Shown one piece after another: positions 14,973 to 17,274 of a stretch of DNA of 17,274 bases. The position numbers were made by a program, and so were the translations under genes. This DNA comes from Collinsella sp. UBA6357 (GTDB lineage: Bacteria > Actinomycetota > Coriobacteriia > Coriobacteriales > Coriobacteriaceae): assembly GCA_002437815.1 (NCBI GenBank), contig DJRP01000034.1:30044-47317 (forward strand), in the 5' to 3' direction. The first letter of the stretch is position 1. Each line of letters begins with the position of its first letter. The notes under the pieces were generated by a model. That model made no database searches. It saw only the letters and a program-made list of their open reading frames with translations, and had not been told where the DNA came from.

Positions 14973-16220
14973 ATGAAATTCACCAAGCTCGAACGCAACT
15001 GGGTTATGTACGACGTGGGAAACTCGGCGCTCGTGCTGCTCAACACCTCGGTCGTCCCCATCTATTTCAACGCCATCAACACCGGCGCGTCCTCGGCCGA
15101 TCTGGTGGTTGCCTGGGGCAATGCCCAGACGATCGCTTCGCTCGTGATCGCACTGCTCATGCCCATTTTGGGAGCGCTGGCAGATTATGCGGGCAACAAG
15201 ATCAAGTTTTTCCTGGGGTTCTTTTTCACGGGTCTGGTGCTTTGCCTGGCGCAGGCGATTCCCATGTCGGCTATGGCGTTTTTGGCCATCTACGTGCTGT
15301 GCACCATCGGGCTCAACTCCTCGATGACCTTTTATGACGCCATGCTGCCCGATATCACCACCGACGAGCGCATGGATGCCGTGTCGAGCTCGGGCTATGC
15401 CTGGGGCTACATCGGCTCCACTGTGCCGTTTATCGTCTGCCTGGCGCTCATCATGGGCGGCCCGGCAATCGGCGTGCCCACCATGGTTGCCACGCGTCTG
15501 TCCTTTTTGATCACCGGTGCCTGGTGGTTGGTGTTCACCTTGCCGCTCATCCGCACCTATAAGCAAAAATACGGCCGCGAGCGCGGGCCACAGGACACCC
15601 TCGGCCATATTGTGGGCGGCGTGTTCTCCGAGGTTGCGCATACCATGCGCGAGATCGCCCGCGACAAGGTCGTGCTGCTCTACATGGTGGCGTTCTTCTT
15701 CTATATCGATGGTGTGCACACGGTCATCTCGATGGCCACGAGCTACGGATCGGCGCTCGGCATCGATTCGACACAGCTCGTCTTGGCGCTGCTCGTCACG
15801 CAGTTTGTTGCCTTTCCCTCGGCTATCGCCTACGGACGCCTTGCCGGCAAATTCGGGACGCTGCGCATGATTCTGATCGCCGTGGCCGCCTACATGGGCA
15901 TCGTGCTCTTTGCGGCATTCTTCCTCAAGACGGCGGCGGAGTTCTGGATCCTCGCCATCTTGGTGGGCCTGTTCCAGGGCGGTATCCAGGCGCTCAGCCG
16001 CAGCTACTTTGGGCGCATCATCCCCAAGGAAAAATCCAACGAGTACTACGGCTTCTTTGATATCTTCGGCCGCTACGCGAGCGTCATGGGTACGTTTTTG
16101 GTCTCGCTTGTCACCTCGATCACGGGCAACCCGTCGCTCGGTGTGCTCTCCATCGGCATTTTGCTCGTGGTGGGCTTTGTGATGCTTGTGCGCCTGTCGC
16201 GCATCGCCCGGGTGGCGTAG
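14973..16220 (+). CDS. UMF1/Atg22-like MFS transporter
   Basis: Integral membrane protein of 415 residues with about twelve hydrophobic segments. The opening KLERNWVMYDVGNSALVLL and the motif LGALADYAGNKIKFF are typical of the UMF1 (Atg22-like) branch of the major facilitator superfamily. Other family signatures are FYDAMLPDIT, SSSGYAWGYIGS, and QGGIQALSRSYFGRIIPKEKSNEYYGFFDIFGR. The substrate is not known for most bacterial members; Atg22 in yeast exports amino acids from the vacuole, which hints at amino acids but is weak evidence. The ATG at 14973 is taken because the homologous region begins there, with AAGGGC upstream; an in-frame ATG at 14919 would add an unlikely leader. It follows the phospholipase-like gene by 160 bases and is probably independently transcribed. 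Confidence 0.9.
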   Translation: MKFTKLERNWVMYDVGNSALVLLNTSVVPIYFNAINTGASSADLVVAWGNAQTIASLVIALLMPILGALADYAGNKIKFFLGFFFTGLVLCLAQAIPMSAMAFLAIYVLCTIGLNSSMTFYDAMLPDITTDERMDAVSSSGYAWGYIGSTVPFIVCLALIMGGPAIGVPTMVATRLSFLITGAWWLVFTLPLIRTYKQKYGRERGPQDTLGHIVGGVFSEVAHTMREIARDKVVLLYMVAFFFYIDGVHTVISMATSYGSALGIDSTQLVLALLVTQFVAFPSAIAYGRLAGKFGTLRMILIAVAAYMGIVLFAAFFLKTAAEFWILAILVGLFQGGIQALSRSYFGRIIPKEKSNEYYGFFDIFGRYASVMGTFLVSLVTSITGNPSLGVLSIGILLVVGFVMLVRLSRIARVA

Positions 16221-16277
16221 CTCACCCGGAGTGCACCCGTCCGTCCGTGCGGACCGAATCCATAAGATTATTGCTGT

Positions 16278-16307
16278 GGGGCGAATCCTGTTTTTGGGAT
16301 TTGCCCC
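16278..16307 (+). terminator. Hairpin after the MFS transporter
   Basis: Stem GGGGCGAATCC (16278-16288) / GGATTTGCCCC (16297-16307) with one G-U wobble and an 8-nt loop, followed shortly by TTTT at 16313. A plausible terminator 57 nt after the stop codon. Confidence 0.55.
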
Positions 16308-16326
16308 GCTACTTTTGACGAGAGGG

Positions 16327-16332
16327 TATGAT
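16327..16332 (+). promoter_or_regulatory. Candidate -10 box for the glycosyltransferase
   Basis: TATGAT, 52 bases ahead of the start codon. No good -35 is found at the right distance, so this is a weak call. Confidence 0.25.
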
Positions 16333-16384
16333 GGTGGCAATCAGTTATTGATGGGTTGCATCGGCAAAAGGGGGAGTGTGAGAC

Positions 16385-17274
16385 ATGAATGCCGTGATCG
16401 TGATTCCAACGTATTGGGCGGGGGATGATACCCAGGAGCATGCTCCCGGCGTTTACGATCATTCGATCAGGCTTAATGCCCAGGGGACCGAGCTCGATCG
16501 CTGCCTGGCATCGCTCGAACAGGTACGCGACGTGCCTCGCATCGTCTTGCTTGTGGTGTGTCCGGTCTCGGCCACACGCGATGTGGCTCTACGTGTCAAG
16601 CATATCGCGGATGCGCACCCCACGCTCGATATCCTCAGGGTCACCAACGTCGAGGCCGCCCGCATCGCCGACCGCGTCGCGCAGATCGCCCCCAAGGGCT
16701 CGGGCGAGTGCGTGAGCCTGCGCGGCTACGGGGCCATCCGCAACATGGGCTTGGCCGTTGCCTCGGTCCTGGGCCATGATGCCGTGATCTTTTTGGACGA
16801 CGACGAGTGCGTGATCGGCACCGACTTTATGAAGCGCGCCCTGTACGCACTGGGCCAGGAAACCCGCCAGGGGCTCCCGATCCTGGTCAAGAGCGGATAC
16901 TTCTATGATCGCGAGGGCTCGCCGCTGGCAAGTACCGACAAGGCGGGCATCTGCCATCGTTGGTGGACCAAGCGTATCGAGTTCAATCGCTGGATGAAAA
17001 AGGCCCTGGCAGGTACGCGCATCTCGCGCTCCAATTATGTGTGCGGTGGTCTTATGGCCTTGCACGCCCGCGCCTTTACGCGGGTGGCCTTCGACCCGTT
17101 TATCACACGCGGCGAGGATCTGGACTATCTGTTTAACATGCGTATGTTTGGCTACGACGTATGGTTCGATAACGAGTGGGTGGTTCGCCATCTGCCGCCG
17201 CAGATAGAAAACCGCAGCCCGCGCTTTATGCAGGATGTCTATCGTTGGTACTACGAGCGCGCCAAGCTCGCCTT
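16385..17274 (+). CDS. Glycosyltransferase, GT2-like, 3' end outside window
   Basis: Open frame of 296 codons running off the right edge. The start MNAVIVIPTYWAGDD resembles the first strand of GT-A glycosyltransferases, and the ATG follows GGGGGAG at suitable distance. The nucleotide-sugar/metal motif is FLDDDECV (Asp138-Asp139-Asp140-Glu141). A later RGEDLDYLFNMRMFGYDVWF holds the acidic Glu244-Asp245 pair expected for the catalytic base region, followed by a conserved His in VVRHLPP. The intervening GYGAIRNMGLAVA is a usual element before the DxD strand. No membrane segment is visible so far. The donor and acceptor sugars cannot be told; a role in cell-surface polysaccharide or glycolipid is likely for the family. 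Confidence 0.82.
   Translation, partial: MNAVIVIPTYWAGDDTQEHAPGVYDHSIRLNAQGTELDRCLASLEQVRDVPRIVLLVVCPVSATRDVALRVKHIADAHPTLDILRVTNVEAARIADRVAQIAPKGSGECVSLRGYGAIRNMGLAVASVLGHDAVIFLDDDECVIGTDFMKRALYALGQETRQGLPILVKSGYFYDREGSPLASTDKAGICHRWWTKRIEFNRWMKKALAGTRISRSNYVCGGLMALHARAFTRVAFDPFITRGEDLDYLFNMRMFGYDVWFDNEWVVRHLPPQIENRSPRFMQDVYRWYYERAKLA

Noticed and set aside
14949..16340. 463-codon open frame antisense to the UMF1 transporter
   Set aside because: Translation is His/Arg/Asp-rich shadow sequence; the plus strand encodes a convincing twelve-helix transporter.

Overview
The window is high-GC with strongly C/G-biased third codon positions. It is densely packed and mostly plus-strand. Gene content and style (large single-chain pyruvate:ferredoxin oxidoreductase, membrane-anchored LuxR regulator beside a Tat-exported enzyme, LytS/LytTR pair, UMF1-type transporter) point to an anaerobic gut actinobacterium of the Coriobacteriia, most like Collinsella. 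That assignment is inference from content; no rRNA or other marker is present.

Layout. (1) 2-2173: 3' two-thirds of pyruvate:ferredoxin oxidoreductase, ending in a terminator nested inside a larger inverted repeat (2184-2313). (2) 2314-2789: AT-rich non-coding leader with promoter- and operator-like sites before a stand-alone carbamate kinase (2790-3752), then a terminator and the first copy of a long hairpin repeat (3865-3952). (3) 4011-6993: membrane LuxR-type regulator, a 22-bp near-perfect palindrome, and a Tat-exported lipoprotein amidohydrolase. (4) 7031-7190: a terminator-like hairpin fused to the second copy of the hairpin repeat, lying between the amidohydrolase and a convergent minus-strand C39-like cysteine peptidase (7188-8234). 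(5) 8602-13751: APC-family permease, cytoplasmic metal-dependent amidohydrolase, LytS-type histidine kinase and LytTR response regulator, all plus strand. (6) 13868-14812: zinc-dependent phospholipase C-like protein; 14973-16220: UMF1-type MFS permease; 16385 to the edge: glycosyltransferase, cut by the window end.

How the genes may work together. The LuxR regulator plus exported amidohydrolase looks like a locally regulated extracellular hydrolysis unit. The permease, cytoplasmic amidohydrolase and LytS/LytTR pair look like an uptake, cleavage and sensing unit. Substrates of both hydrolases and of the permease cannot be read from sequence. Carbamate kinase would make ATP from carbamoyl phosphate, but no carbamoyl-phosphate-producing enzyme lies in the window.

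The most unusual non-coding signal is a set of GGGGACGT-containing inverted repeats. Two 84-nt copies are almost identical, including their unpaired 16-nt loops, and both begin only a few bases after a terminator-like hairpin ending in GGGCTT. A third, different element encloses a terminator.
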